From Bin18 sp965242795 (GTDB lineage: Bacteria; Desulfobacterota; Binatia; Bin18), in contig OZ251505.1 of NCBI GenBank assembly GCA_965242795.1, forward strand, positions 2,480,001 through 2,544,000: 64,000 nucleotides of DNA. The letters are read 5' to 3'. Shown here piece after piece: positions 1 through 8,574 of the stretch. The position numbers were made by a program, and so were the translations under genes. Every line of letters starts with the position of its first letter. Within the stretch, counting starts at the first letter, position 1. A model generated the notes under the pieces. It was not told the DNA's origin. It saw only the letters and a list, made by a program, of their open reading frames with translations, and ran no database searches.

Positions 1-310
1 GCAGCGCGCTGCGGAAGAAGGTCAGTTGGAACCCGAACCGGCGCCCGTCCGCGGAGTGCAGATTGCCGGTGTAGTACCACCACTCGGTCCGATAGTCCGG
101 GTGGGGGCCGTGATCGTCGGGAAACCGGAACGCCCGCGGTTGATCGACCTGTGCAAACCCGGTCAGGTCGGCACCGCGGCCGAGTGCCTGACCGAGGGAC
201 ATCCGTTCCTCGGGGCCGCGGTCGGGTCCGGGTCGGTACGTGGCGTACCAGCCTGCCACACCCCCTAATACGGCCAGGAACGTCAGCCAACCTGCCAGCT
301 TGCGCGACAT
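1..310 (-). CDS. AttH/CrtC-like lipocalin-fold protein (3' end cut off by window)
   Basis: The 5' part of a minus-strand gene; the rest lies off the left edge. The ATG at 310 follows a GGGAG ribosome site. Residues ~5-22 form a hydrophobic signal or anchor segment. The mature part contains PDDHGPHPDYRTEWWYYTGN, the hallmark of the AttH/carotenoid 1,2-hydratase (CrtC-like) lipocalin family, a secreted double-lipocalin fold. It is the last gene of a set ATPase - FtsX permease - AttH, which is the classic AttFGH arrangement, so the partner permease probably hands it a lipid or exports a substrate it binds. The family call is firm; the substrate is unknown. Confidence 0.8.
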   Translation of the reverse strand, partial: MSRKLAGWLTFLAVLGGVAGWYATYRPGPDRGPEERMSLGQALGRGADLTGFAQVDQPRAFRFPDDHGPHPDYRTEWWYYTGNLHSADGRRFGFQLTFFRSAL

Positions 311-337
311 CGCACTCCCTCGGTTCCCCGGACCGTC

Positions 338-2917
338 CTATTCCTCCCGCAGCGCCTGTGCGGGCGGCGTCCGAGCCAGACGCAGTGCGGGATAGACCCC
401 GGCCAGCAGCGCAGCCACGACAGCCATGACCACGGCCTGCGCCAGCACCTCGGGGGACAGGTCGATCTGGAGCGTCCAGCCGAACGAGCGGCGGTTGATG
501 ACCAGCACGAGAATCAGCGCCAGCCCGATGCCGACCGGCAGCGCCAGCAGCCCCGCGACCAACCCCATCAATCCGGTCTGGGCGGTGACCATGCCCCAGA
601 CCTGCGCAGGCGTGAAACCCGTGGCGCGCAGCACGCCGAACTCGCGCGCGCGTTCGAGTTGCAGGGCCATGAGCGCGCTCAACACGCCGACGAAGGCCAC
701 GATGCTGGTCAGCAGGTGCAGGACGGTCGTGATCGTGAAGGTGCGGTCGAAGATTTCCAACGAAGCGGTGCGCAACCCGCGGTTGGAGCGGACGACGATC
801 TCCGCCTCGGTCCCGGCGTAGCGGCGCAGCGTGTCGACGAGTCGGTCGACGTCGGTCTCGGCCGCGGCGTGCAGGCTGAGCGAGGAGACGCGCGGGTCCT
901 CCCACCACGCGTCGTACACGCGCCGGCTGAGCATGACGATGCCTTGGTCGGAACCGTAATCGACGAACACGCCGGCCACGCGGAAGGCTTGCTCGCCGCG
1001 GTCGGTCCGTAGATTGAGCGTGTCGCCTACGCTCAGGTCGTGGCGATACGCATACGGCTCGGAGACGATGACCGCAGGGCGCCCGTCGATGCCGGCCGGG
1101 TCGTCGAAGGCCGGCCAGATCGACTCGGGGCGACCGGCGATGAACTGGAACGACGCCTTGCCGCGGGCGCCCAGGTCGATGGCGATCACCTGTGTCAGCC
1201 CCGTTCGGGACTCGACCCGGGCTCCACGGTAGGTGTTCATGCGATTCACCCCGGGCAGCGTCGCCACGCGCTGGATCAGTGCCGGGTCCAAAACGGCGTC
1301 GCTGCGCCACACCAGAGGACTGGCCGGCGCCACATATACGTCGGCGTGCAACGAGGCTTCCAGCCAGCGCACGACGGTCTGCCGGAAACTCTGCACCATG
1401 ATCCCGACGCCGACCGTGACCGACACCGCGACCATCAACGCCGCGACCGCCACCGCGGTCCGGCTCAACGCGGTCACGACGCCGAGCCCGCCCAGCCGGA
1501 TGGGGAGGCCGCCCCACGCGGAAAGCACGGGTTGGATGAGACGCATGCAGCCCACGGTCGCCAGCGGCGTCATCAACACGCAGCCCAACAGCACGCCGAA
1601 CAGCGAGCCGAACGTCGGCACCAGATGCGGCCCGGACAGCCACAGTCCCCCTAGCCCGACGGCCAGGGCCAGCACGCCGTATGCCGCGGCACGTGGCGCG
1701 CCGCGACGGGCGCGTTGCTCCAGAGTCGAGCGCGCCAGCGTGACGCGCGGCGGCGTGGCGGTCGCCTCCCGCGCCGGGGGCACCGCCGCGAGCAGGCTGG
1801 CCCCCACGCCCAGCAAGATCCCCTTGACTAGGACGCCCGGGGTGAGGATGAGATCGCGCACCGCGAGCACGTAGTACAGGTCGCTGATCGTCCGGGTGAC
1901 GAGTTGCACCAGGCCGTGGCCGAGCACGACGCCCAGCCCGATGCCGAGCAGCGTGCCGACCGTCCCGAGCGCCGCGGCCTCGCACAGGACCAGCGCGAAC
2001 ACTTGGCCTCGCGTAACGCCCTGCACGCGCAGCAGGCCGATCAACTGTCGGCGCTGGATGATGGAGAAGGTCAGCGTGTTGTAGATCAGGAACACGCCGA
2101 CGATCAGCGCCAGCAGGCTCAGCGCGGTCAGGTTCAAGTGGAACGCGCGCGTCATCTGCTCCAGAGCGTGGGAGCGGCGGCTGGCGCGCAACATCTCGGC
2201 GCCCGCGGGCAGCCGTGCGCCGATCTCGGCCAGCAGTTGCTCGCCGGCGGAGCCCTCCGACACGCGCACGTCGATGCGGCTGAGTCGGCCCGTGAATCCG
2301 AGCACCTCCTGCGCAGTAGCGACGTCCGTCACCAGCAGGTGGTCGAGCGTCCCAGGTCCGGCTGAGTCACCGTGGGCGTCGAGTTCGAGCAGGCCGACCA
2401 GCGTTACAGCGTGGAGCCGCGTGCCGGCCCGAATCCGCAACGTATCGCCGACGTCGAGCCCGAGAGTTCGGGCCGTTGCCGCGGCGATCAGCCCGGTGGC
2501 CGGGGTGGTGAGAAATGCGGCGATGTCGGTCCGCGCTCCGGCCCCGAGCCGCGTCACGTACGGCCGGAACGGCGCCTCGGCGAATGGGTCCACCCCCAGC
2601 AGGTGGAACACGCGGCCCGGGGAGTCGGCCGCGGCCACGTGGCTTTCGACCACCGGCGCAATCGCCCGTACGCCCGCCACGCGCAAGTCGGCGTACACGT
2701 CTTCGGACAACCCGTTGGGACCGCCGACGATCTGGTGCGTGGCCCGGCCGACGACGCTGTTGGTGGAGAGCGTGAACGACCGGCGGGCGCTCTGGTTAGC
2801 TAGGTCGATGGCGACGACGACCGAGACGCCCAGCGCGACTCCGATCAACGCCAGCCCAATCTGCCAGGGGTGACGACTCAAGGCGCGCAGGCTGGCACGC
2901 CCCAGCAACGAGGTCAC
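338..2917 (-). CDS. FtsX-family ABC transporter permease (AttG-like)
   Basis: An 859-residue permease with duplicated FtsX architecture: an N-terminal TM helix (~18-38), a periplasmic domain, a TM cluster at ~265-385, more TM helices at ~410-510, a second periplasmic domain and a final three-helix block ending PALRLARTPPAQALREE. Two FtsX blocks in one chain match the long MacB/AttG/DevC-type exporters that work with an ATPase and a periplasmic lipocalin. It starts at GTG (2917), overlapping the TGA of the ATPase gene by 4 nt, so the two are translationally coupled. Likely role: moving a lipid or lipoprotein-like substrate out of the inner membrane. The substrate cannot be read from the sequence. 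Confidence 0.85.
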   Translation of the reverse strand: MTSLLGRASLRALSRHPWQIGLALIGVALGVSVVVAIDLANQSARRSFTLSTNSVVGRATHQIVGGPNGLSEDVYADLRVAGVRAIAPVVESHVAAADSPGRVFHLLGVDPFAEAPFRPYVTRLGAGARTDIAAFLTTPATGLIAAATARTLGLDVGDTLRIRAGTRLHAVTLVGLLELDAHGDSAGPGTLDHLLVTDVATAQEVLGFTGRLSRIDVRVSEGSAGEQLLAEIGARLPAGAEMLRASRRSHALEQMTRAFHLNLTALSLLALIVGVFLIYNTLTFSIIQRRQLIGLLRVQGVTRGQVFALVLCEAAALGTVGTLLGIGLGVVLGHGLVQLVTRTISDLYYVLAVRDLILTPGVLVKGILLGVGASLLAAVPPAREATATPPRVTLARSTLEQRARRGAPRAAAYGVLALAVGLGGLWLSGPHLVPTFGSLFGVLLGCVLMTPLATVGCMRLIQPVLSAWGGLPIRLGGLGVVTALSRTAVAVAALMVAVSVTVGVGIMVQSFRQTVVRWLEASLHADVYVAPASPLVWRSDAVLDPALIQRVATLPGVNRMNTYRGARVESRTGLTQVIAIDLGARGKASFQFIAGRPESIWPAFDDPAGIDGRPAVIVSEPYAYRHDLSVGDTLNLRTDRGEQAFRVAGVFVDYGSDQGIVMLSRRVYDAWWEDPRVSSLSLHAAAETDVDRLVDTLRRYAGTEAEIVVRSNRGLRTASLEIFDRTFTITTVLHLLTSIVAFVGVLSALMALQLERAREFGVLRATGFTPAQVWGMVTAQTGLMGLVAGLLALPVGIGLALILVLVINRRSFGWTLQIDLSPEVLAQAVVMAVVAALLAGVYPALRLARTPPAQALREE

Positions 2918-3654
2918 CGGCCGGCCCTGTCCGCGGCGCTCTCAGTCGCGGGTGCGCGTTCGATGAGCCGGCCGTCGCGCATGGTGAGGACGCGGTCGGC
3001 CACGCCGATCACCTCCGGGCTGTGAGTGACCATGACCAGCGTCTTGCCGCGCTGGCGGACCAGCCGGTCGAGCAGGTCGAGCACAGTCCGCCCGGTCTCG
3101 ATGTCCAGATTGCCGGTCGGTTCGTCCGCGAGCAGCAGCACCGGGTCATGGACCAGCGCCCGGGCAATCGCCACGCGTTGCTGTTCCCCACCGGACAACC
3201 GGTCGGGAAAACTCGCGCCTCGGTCGGCCAGCCCCACCGCGGCGAGCAGGTCCGCAGCCCGCTCGGCCTGCGCCGCGCGTCCGTGCCCGTTCAATTCCAG
3301 CGGCAGGCGGACGTTTTCCGCCACGGTCAGCGTGGGAATGAGATTGGAGAACTGGAAGATGAAGCCGATCCGGGCGCGCCGGAACAGGGTGCGCTCGCGT
3401 TCGCTCAACCGCGTGAGACTCACCTCGCGCCCATCCACACGCACGAGGACTTCTCCGCCGGTCGGCAGATCGATGCCGCCGATCAGATTCAGCAGCGTCG
3501 ATTTTCCCGACCCGCTGCGGCCCAGCAACACGACGCACTCCCCCGCGGCCACCTGCACGTTCAGCCCGCGGAAGACCGAGCGTGTACGCGCGCCTTCTTC
3601 GTACACCTTGGTCAGGTCGCGCAAACGGATGAGAGGGGGACCGGGGGATTCCAC
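2914..3654 (-). CDS. ABC transporter ATP-binding protein (LolD/MacB type)
   Basis: A 246-residue nucleotide-binding subunit. Walker A is GRSGSGKST, the signature is LSGGEQQR, and Walker B is LLLADEPTGNLD followed by the H-loop MVTHSPE. The DEPTGNLD form is typical of the LolD/FtsE/MacB class that pairs with FtsX permeases. The reading frame is open further upstream, but homology begins at LIRLRDLTKVYEEG, so I place the start at the GTG at 3654. No Shine-Dalgarno is visible there. A TATACT hexamer lies only 8 nt upstream of this GTG (3663-3668), so a leaderless message is possible. Confidence 0.85.
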   Translation of the reverse strand: MESPGPPLIRLRDLTKVYEEGARTRSVFRGLNVQVAAGECVVLLGRSGSGKSTLLNLIGGIDLPTGGEVLVRVDGREVSLTRLSERERTLFRRARIGFIFQFSNLIPTLTVAENVRLPLELNGHGRAAQAERAADLLAAVGLADRGASFPDRLSGGEQQRVAIARALVHDPVLLLADEPTGNLDIETGRTVLDLLDRLVRQRGKTLVMVTHSPEVIGVADRVLTMRDGRLIERAPATESAADRAGR

Positions 3655-3838
3655 TGCCCGGCAGTATAGAGCCGCGGCGCGCGCTTTTCTTCCCCCTCGC
3701 TGCTCTTGGGAAGTAGATTCCCTACGAGAATATCCTAGAAGTTGTCCGAGATTACACAGGATTCCCCTGTACGTAAGGAGCGACCGCAGTGTCTGGTAAC
3801 AGTTGAGTCGAAAAGAAGCGGGTGGGCCGTGGCCGACA

Positions 3839-4174
3839 TCATGAGCCGAACAACTGTGGGTGCGAACCCAGACGGATGAGGTGAAGCATGGCCGCTCCAC
3901 TTCCTTCCTGTATGGGAGGAGACACTTCTCTCGCACTCCCCGGTCGGGGGAGCTTGCGGTAGATCAACAAGAGATCCGGGCGCAAGTGGCACTCCCGATG
4001 ACCATGCCACGGGCCTTTGAGCGGATGATCGGCGTAGTTGGCCGGCAAGGGCCGATCCGAGGCGAGTAATTCTACCGCGCGGGTCAAAGTCTCTCTAATG
4101 TGTATGCCGTGGCTGCTTCGCAGCACCCGGCGGTAGTCTCGCTTGAACGCCGCGGTACGAGAAACTTGCCGCAT
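3839..4174 (-). CDS. yafQ: YafQ-like mRNA interferase toxin (type II TA)
   Basis: A 111-residue RelE-superfamily toxin. The N-terminal ~75 residues fit YafQ: RTAAFKRDYRR, then LPANYADHPLKGPWHGHREC and HLRPDLLLIYR, with the H/D residues expected at the catalytic face. The ATG directly follows the TGA of the antitoxin gene with no gap, so the pair is coupled. The tail after residue ~80 (GSAREVSPPIQEG...) is longer than usual and interrupts the normal ending LxLIRLGSHxxLF, which does appear at residues ~97-110. The ~16 extra residues may be an in-frame insertion. The family is clear; activity is unproven. Confidence 0.8.
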   Translation of the reverse strand: MRQVSRTAAFKRDYRRVLRSSHGIHIRETLTRAVELLASDRPLPANYADHPLKGPWHGHRECHLRPDLLLIYRKLPRPGSAREVSPPIQEGSGAAMLHLIRLGSHPQLFGS

Positions 4175-4462
4175 TCAGTCGGCGTCCAAATCGGCAATGA
4201 GGTTCGATGGGGAGCCGACATGGACGAGTTCCCCTCGTTCGGCTGCTCGAATGGCCGCAATAGTCTCATCGTTGGGCGCATGAGGAGGCGGAGGGAGTGG
4301 GTTAGTATGCCCGGAGGGATCAAAGGGTAAGGCGCGTTCCCGGGCAACACGAAAAAGGAACATTCGTACCGCGGTGGAGAGGTCCAGGCCGGCATCGGCC
4401 AGAACCGAGACGGCTTCGTCCTTCACCTTTTCGTCAAGACGGACTTGGATCGTCACGCTCAT
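4175..4462 (-). CDS. dinJ: RelB/DinJ-family antitoxin
   Basis: A 95-residue antitoxin. It begins MSVTIQVRLDEKVKDEAV, a ribbon-helix-helix N-terminus of the RelB/DinJ type (strand TIQVRLD, then helix DEAVSVLADAGLDLSTAVRMFLFRVARE), and ends in a proline-rich, acidic toxin-neutralising tail. I chose the ATG at 4462 because AAGGAGG lies 8 nt upstream; an in-frame ATG 60 nt further upstream lacks support. It precedes the YafQ-like toxin gene and probably represses the operon by binding its own promoter. Confidence 0.85.
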   Translation of the reverse strand: MSVTIQVRLDEKVKDEAVSVLADAGLDLSTAVRMFLFRVARERALPFDPSGHTNPLPPPPHAPNDETIAAIRAAERGELVHVGSPSNLIADLDAD

Positions 4463-4931
4463 GCGACTCGACCTCCTTGGAGTTGGAAGCGTATCATAGC
4501 CGAATGTCCCAACAACCAGCAACGGAAGGCTCGGCCGGGTAGTGTACCAATTTGAGATTTTCTCGGGCGGAACGTCTTTCCTTCGTCATTCCCCCGTTCG
4601 AGCTGGGGGCAGGCTCTGCGCAAGCAGGAATCCAGCGGAGACTTTCCTCCTCCCAGCGAAATCCCAGCCGGGGCGAGGCATTCCCTTTCCCCCTCTCCCT
4701 CCAGGGGAGCGGGGATAAGAAAACCACGCGGAGTCACTTTCAAACCGATGCCCTGCCCTCGACCGGGCGACGAGTCGCATGACACCCGCCCCCCGCTCCG
4801 TCTTTCTCCTCTCCTCCCCTCCACTTTTCCGATCTCAACGCACGCCTCCGACTCTGATACATCTGAACATCCACGCCGGAGGGTCGGGTTCTCCGAACGG
4901 GAGATCCCGCTCCGCCCGGCGTGTCGTCACT
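4463..4931. other. Intergenic region with a dispersed repeat copy
   Basis: No convincing gene. The segment 4555-4700 carries the GGCAGGCTCTGCGCAAGCAG-type repeat also present at ~33.2 kb, and the stretch around CAGCGGAGAC and CCCTCTCCCTCCAGGGG recurs at ~34.3 kb. The promoter of the DinJ/YafQ operon must lie near 4470-4560 on the minus strand. Confidence 0.6.
4591..4627. repeat. Dispersed repeat, inverted relative to the copy at 33236-33272
   Basis: 37 bp containing GGCAGGCTCTGCGCAAGCAG. The reverse complement of 33236-33272 matches it at 36 of 37 positions by eye. Both copies lie in non-coding gaps. Confidence 0.8.
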
Positions 4932-5345
4932 ATGACCGCCTGCACCCCCCCATCCCGCTGCCCACGTCTGCGTCGGACGACCCGCGTGGCGGGCCGCTGT
5001 CTGCGGTTGCGCTGCCCGCGTTGCGGCCGCGGGCGGATGTTCGTGCGGCGGTTCACCCTGCACGACGGCTGCGCGGACTGCGGCCTGTCGTTCGAGCCCG
5101 AGCAGGGCTATTACGTCGGCGCGATCTATCTGAACTACGCGGCCACGGTGTTGATCGCCACGCCAGGCTTTCTGATCCTGGATCATTGGGCCGACTGGCC
5201 GTTGGCCACACAACTCGCGGCGTGGGCCGGCTTCGCGGTCGGCTTTCCGATCCTCGCCTTTCGCCACACCAAGAGCGTCTGGCGGGGGCTGGACTATCTC
5301 GTCACGCGCCCGGCCGTGGACGACCGGCTGGCACCCGATCGCTAA
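4932..5345 (+). CDS. DUF983 family membrane protein
   Basis: A 137-residue protein. A zinc ribbon opens it (LRCPRCGRGRMF ... DGCADCGLSFEPEQGYY, two CxxC pairs at ~25-60), then two TM segments (YVGAIYLNYAATVLIATPGF and AAWAGFAVGFPILAFRHTKS) and a short basic tail. This is the standard DUF983 layout. The ATG at 4932 begins where family similarity begins; the frame is open further upstream through low-complexity sequence. Its 3' end overlaps the convergent RND gene by 4 nt. DUF983 proteins are often found near respiratory-chain assembly genes, but nothing here supports such a role. Confidence 0.75.
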   Translation: MTACTPPSRCPRLRRTTRVAGRCLRLRCPRCGRGRMFVRRFTLHDGCADCGLSFEPEQGYYVGAIYLNYAATVLIATPGFLILDHWADWPLATQLAAWAGFAVGFPILAFRHTKSVWRGLDYLVTRPAVDDRLAPDR

Positions 5346-8300
5346 CGGCCGGCGGGCGTCGGCACACCGGCGCGGCGCCCGCGCAACACGGCGCGCACCT
5401 TGGCCGGCAGCCGCTCCAGATCCTCCAGGATCAGGTAGGAGGCAGGCAGCAGGACCAGGATGATCGCGGTTGCGAACAGGATGCCGAAGCCGATCGAGAC
5501 CGCCATCGGAATCAGGAAGCGGGCCTGGGTCGACGTCTCGAAGATCATCGGCGTCAGCCCGAAGAAGGTGGTCAGCGACGTGAGCAGGATCGGGCGGAAG
5601 CGGCGCCGCCCGGCCTGCGTCACGGCGGCCGCCGCGGACAGCCCCTGCGCGGCGCGCAGCCGGTTGGCCGTGACGACCATCACCAGCGAGTCGTTGATGA
5701 CCACGCCGGCCAGCGCCACGATGCCGAACATGCTGATGATGCTGAGGTTGAACCCCAGCAGCAGATGCCCGATGACCGCGCCGATGACGCCGAACGGGAT
5801 GCTCAGCATGACGATCACGGGTTGCGCGTAACTGCCGAACGGAATCGCCAGCAGGGCGTAGATGCCGAGCAGGGCGAACAGAAACCCGATCCCCAGTGCG
5901 CCCATGGACTCCTGCTGCGACGCCTGCTCGCCCTCCAATACGTAACTCAACCCCGCGTATGTGCGCGTCAGTGCGGCCAACTCCTTGCGCTCCAGTTCGG
6001 CGATGATCGTATTGGCGTTGGACACGTCCTGGTCGACGTCCGCGGTCACCGCGATGATGCGCCGCCCCTCGCGCCGGCGGATCTCGGTATAGGCGTGCCC
6101 GCGTTCGACGTGCGCCGCCTGGACCAGCGGAATCTCGCCGCCCCGCTCGGTGCGCAGGATGAGCCGCTCGACCGTGTGCGCGGTGCGCCGCTCGGCTTCG
6201 GGCAGCCGCACCATGACGCGCACCTCGTTGCGCCCGCGCTGCTGGCGCAGGGCCTCCGCACCGTAGAACGCGCCGCGGACCTGACGCGCCAGGTCGGTCG
6301 CGTTGAGACCCAGGCTGCGCGCCTCGGGCTTGAGGGTCAGGCTGAGTTGGGGTTTGCCGCGCGCGAACCCGTCGTCGATGTCCTGCACCCCGGCGTATCC
6401 GGCCAGGCTGCCGGCCAGGTCCGTCGCCGCGGCCTCCAGCGTGGCGCGGTTGCGGTGCGTCAGATGAATGTCGATCGGGGCGCCCTCCGAGACGTTGGTC
6501 TCCGCGTCGAAGCTGATGGTTTCGATGCCGGCGATGTGCGCCGCGGCGGCGCGCCACGCAGCGGCCACGACCGAGCTGCTCACGTCGCGCTCGTCCGCCG
6601 GTACGAGCCACAGCGTCGCCCCGACCAGATGGCTGCCGGACGGCCCGCCCCCCGCGGACGGCGGCCCGACGGATTCCACGCGCCCGCCGATCTGCGTGTA
6701 CGTCCCGCGCAGAATGCGCTCCCCGCCGTGGGCGGCGACGGCCTGCGCGGCCGCGTCGAGCAACTGGCGCCGCACGCGGCGGGCGGTCTCCATCGGCACG
6801 CCGTACGGCAGCGTGGCCTGGGCGTTGACCAGCGGCATGTCGATGCGCGGAATGAAGCTGAACTGCAAATACCCGCCGCCGACCGCGCCGACCGCCAGCG
6901 CCAGCATCGCCATGCCGGCGGCCACGGTCACGTAGCGCTGTGCCAGCGCCCAGCGCAGCAGCGGGGTGTAGCCGCGCTCGATGGCGCGTTCCAACAGGCG
7001 CGCGAACACGCGCCGCGGCCGGTTCAGGCGTTGCCAGAAGCGGGTCTCCGCGGACTGGTGCGACAGGTGGGCGGGCAGGATGAACAGCGACTCGACCAGC
7101 GACACGACGAACACCGCGACGACCACGGCCGGAATCTGCATGAAGAACTTGCCCGTCTGTCCGGGGACGACGAACAGCGGGAAGAAGGCCACGATGTTGG
7201 TCAGCACCGCGAAGCAGACCGGCACGGAGACCTCCTTGGCCCCGTCGATGGCCGCGCGCAGGAAGGGGACGCCGCGCTGGCGGTGTTCGTACACGTTCTC
7301 GCCGACCACGACCGCGTCGTCCACCACGATGCCCAGCGTGACGATGAAGGCGAACAGCGAGATCATGTTGATGGACGCGCCGGTGAACGGGATGAACAGA
7401 AAGGAGCCCAGAATGGAGATGGGAATCCCCAGCGTGACCCAGAAGGCGAGCTTCGGGTCGAGGAACAGGCCGAGCAGCAGCAGGACCAGCACGAGTCCGA
7501 GTGAGGCGTTCTTCAGCAGCAGGTTGACGCGCCCGCGGTAGATTTCGGACCGGTCGCCCCAGACCGTCAGCCCGACGCCGCCGGTCAGCGTGGGCGCGGT
7601 CTCGGCCACGTACGCGGCCACGCTGTCGGAGACCGACTGCGGGGTTTCGGCGCCCACGCGATACACCTGGACGCCGATGGCGCGCCGGCCGTCGTAGGTG
7701 GCTTCCTGGTCCGTGTCCTCGAACCCGTCGACGACGTCCGCGATGTCGCCGACCAGGATGCGCGAGCCGTCCGGCGCGGACGCGACCGGGACGTCAGCGT
7801 ATTCGCGTGCGAAGTCGCGGCGCTCCTGCGTGCGCAGCAGGATTTCCCCGCCGGTCGTCTTCATGCCGCCGGCGGGCAGTTCGATCGCGGCCTCGCGCAC
7901 CTCGCGCGCGACGTCGCCGAGCGTCAGGCCGTAGGCCCGCAAATGCCGCTGGGGCACCTCGATGGCGATCTCCAGCGGGCGCGCCGCAGACAGTTCGACC
8001 AGCGTAATGCCCGGCCGCTGCAGCAGGTCGTCGCGCACGCGCTCGGCCACGTCGCGCAGGGTCTGCTCGTCGTGGTCGCCGTGTACCAGAATGGTGAGCA
8101 CGTGGTTGCGGATCTCGACCAGACTCACCACCGGCCGCTCGGCTTCCTCGGGAAACGACAGAATGCTGTCCACCGCGTTCTTGACGTCCTGCAGCGCCTT
8201 GCCCGTGTCCGTGCCGCTCAGCAACTCGACGGTGACCACGCCGCGGCTTTCGGTCGCCACCGCGGTGACTTCCTTCACGCCGTCCAGTCCGCGCACCTGG

Positions 8301-8566
8301 TCTTCGACGGACAGGATGACGCCCTGCTCGACCTCGGCCGGGCTGGCCCCGCGGTGCAGGACGGACACGGTGATCGTGTCGGCGCTGAACTCGGGAAAGA
8401 TTTCCTGCTTGACGCGCGTGCTGACGACCAGCCCGCCGGCCAGGAACAGCAGCATGAGCAGGTTGGCGGCCACGCGGTTGCCCGCCATCCAGGCGATCGG
8501 CCCCGCCCGCGGGCCGCGTGGGTTCGGACCGGACGTTCCGTTCGAGGGGGGTGTGTGATCGACCAT
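5342..8566 (-). CDS. RND efflux permease (AcrB/HAE1-like)
   Basis: A 1074-residue inner-membrane RND pump. The N-terminal cytoplasmic tail leads into TM1 (RVAANLLMLLFLAGGLVV), a porter domain, TM2-TM6, with the proton-relay DD in GIVVDDAVVVGENVYEHRQRG, a second porter/docking half and TM7-TM12 (GVVINDSLVMVVTANRLR). The final hydrophobic stretch LFATAIILVLLPASYLILEDL is typical. The order permease - adaptor - outer-membrane factor, with the adaptor gene only 8 nt upstream, gives a complete tripartite system. The substrate may be hydrophobic drugs or metabolites; the asymmetric loops of heavy-metal CusA types were not recognised. Confidence 0.9.
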   Translation of the reverse strand: MVDHTPPSNGTSGPNPRGPRAGPIAWMAGNRVAANLLMLLFLAGGLVVSTRVKQEIFPEFSADTITVSVLHRGASPAEVEQGVILSVEDQVRGLDGVKEVTAVATESRGVVTVELLSGTDTGKALQDVKNAVDSILSFPEEAERPVVSLVEIRNHVLTILVHGDHDEQTLRDVAERVRDDLLQRPGITLVELSAARPLEIAIEVPQRHLRAYGLTLGDVAREVREAAIELPAGGMKTTGGEILLRTQERRDFAREYADVPVASAPDGSRILVGDIADVVDGFEDTDQEATYDGRRAIGVQVYRVGAETPQSVSDSVAAYVAETAPTLTGGVGLTVWGDRSEIYRGRVNLLLKNASLGLVLVLLLLGLFLDPKLAFWVTLGIPISILGSFLFIPFTGASINMISLFAFIVTLGIVVDDAVVVGENVYEHRQRGVPFLRAAIDGAKEVSVPVCFAVLTNIVAFFPLFVVPGQTGKFFMQIPAVVVAVFVVSLVESLFILPAHLSHQSAETRFWQRLNRPRRVFARLLERAIERGYTPLLRWALAQRYVTVAAGMAMLALAVGAVGGGYLQFSFIPRIDMPLVNAQATLPYGVPMETARRVRRQLLDAAAQAVAAHGGERILRGTYTQIGGRVESVGPPSAGGGPSGSHLVGATLWLVPADERDVSSSVVAAAWRAAAAHIAGIETISFDAETNVSEGAPIDIHLTHRNRATLEAAATDLAGSLAGYAGVQDIDDGFARGKPQLSLTLKPEARSLGLNATDLARQVRGAFYGAEALRQQRGRNEVRVMVRLPEAERRTAHTVERLILRTERGGEIPLVQAAHVERGHAYTEIRRREGRRIIAVTADVDQDVSNANTIIAELERKELAALTRTYAGLSYVLEGEQASQQESMGALGIGFLFALLGIYALLAIPFGSYAQPVIVMLSIPFGVIGAVIGHLLLGFNLSIISMFGIVALAGVVINDSLVMVVTANRLRAAQGLSAAAAVTQAGRRRFRPILLTSLTTFFGLTPMIFETSTQARFLIPMAVSIGFGILFATAIILVLLPASYLILEDLERLPAKVRAVLRGRRAGVPTPAGR

Positions 8567-8574
8567 GCCGCGGG

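Noticed and set aside
3663..3691. A full sigma-70 promoter before the LolD-type ATPase
   Set aside because: The TATACT -10 box is good, but the expected -35 position reads AAGAAA, so only the -10 is mentioned as a hint.
4740..6611. A 623-codon minus-strand frame starting inside the RND gene
   Set aside because: Arg/Gly/His-rich, out of frame with the RND protein, whose own frame shows all transmembrane helices.
4748..7504. A 918-codon open frame on the + strand
   Set aside because: It lies antisense to the RND permease gene and translates to low-complexity R/Q/D/H-rich sequence without any family motif; it is a shadow of GC-rich codons.
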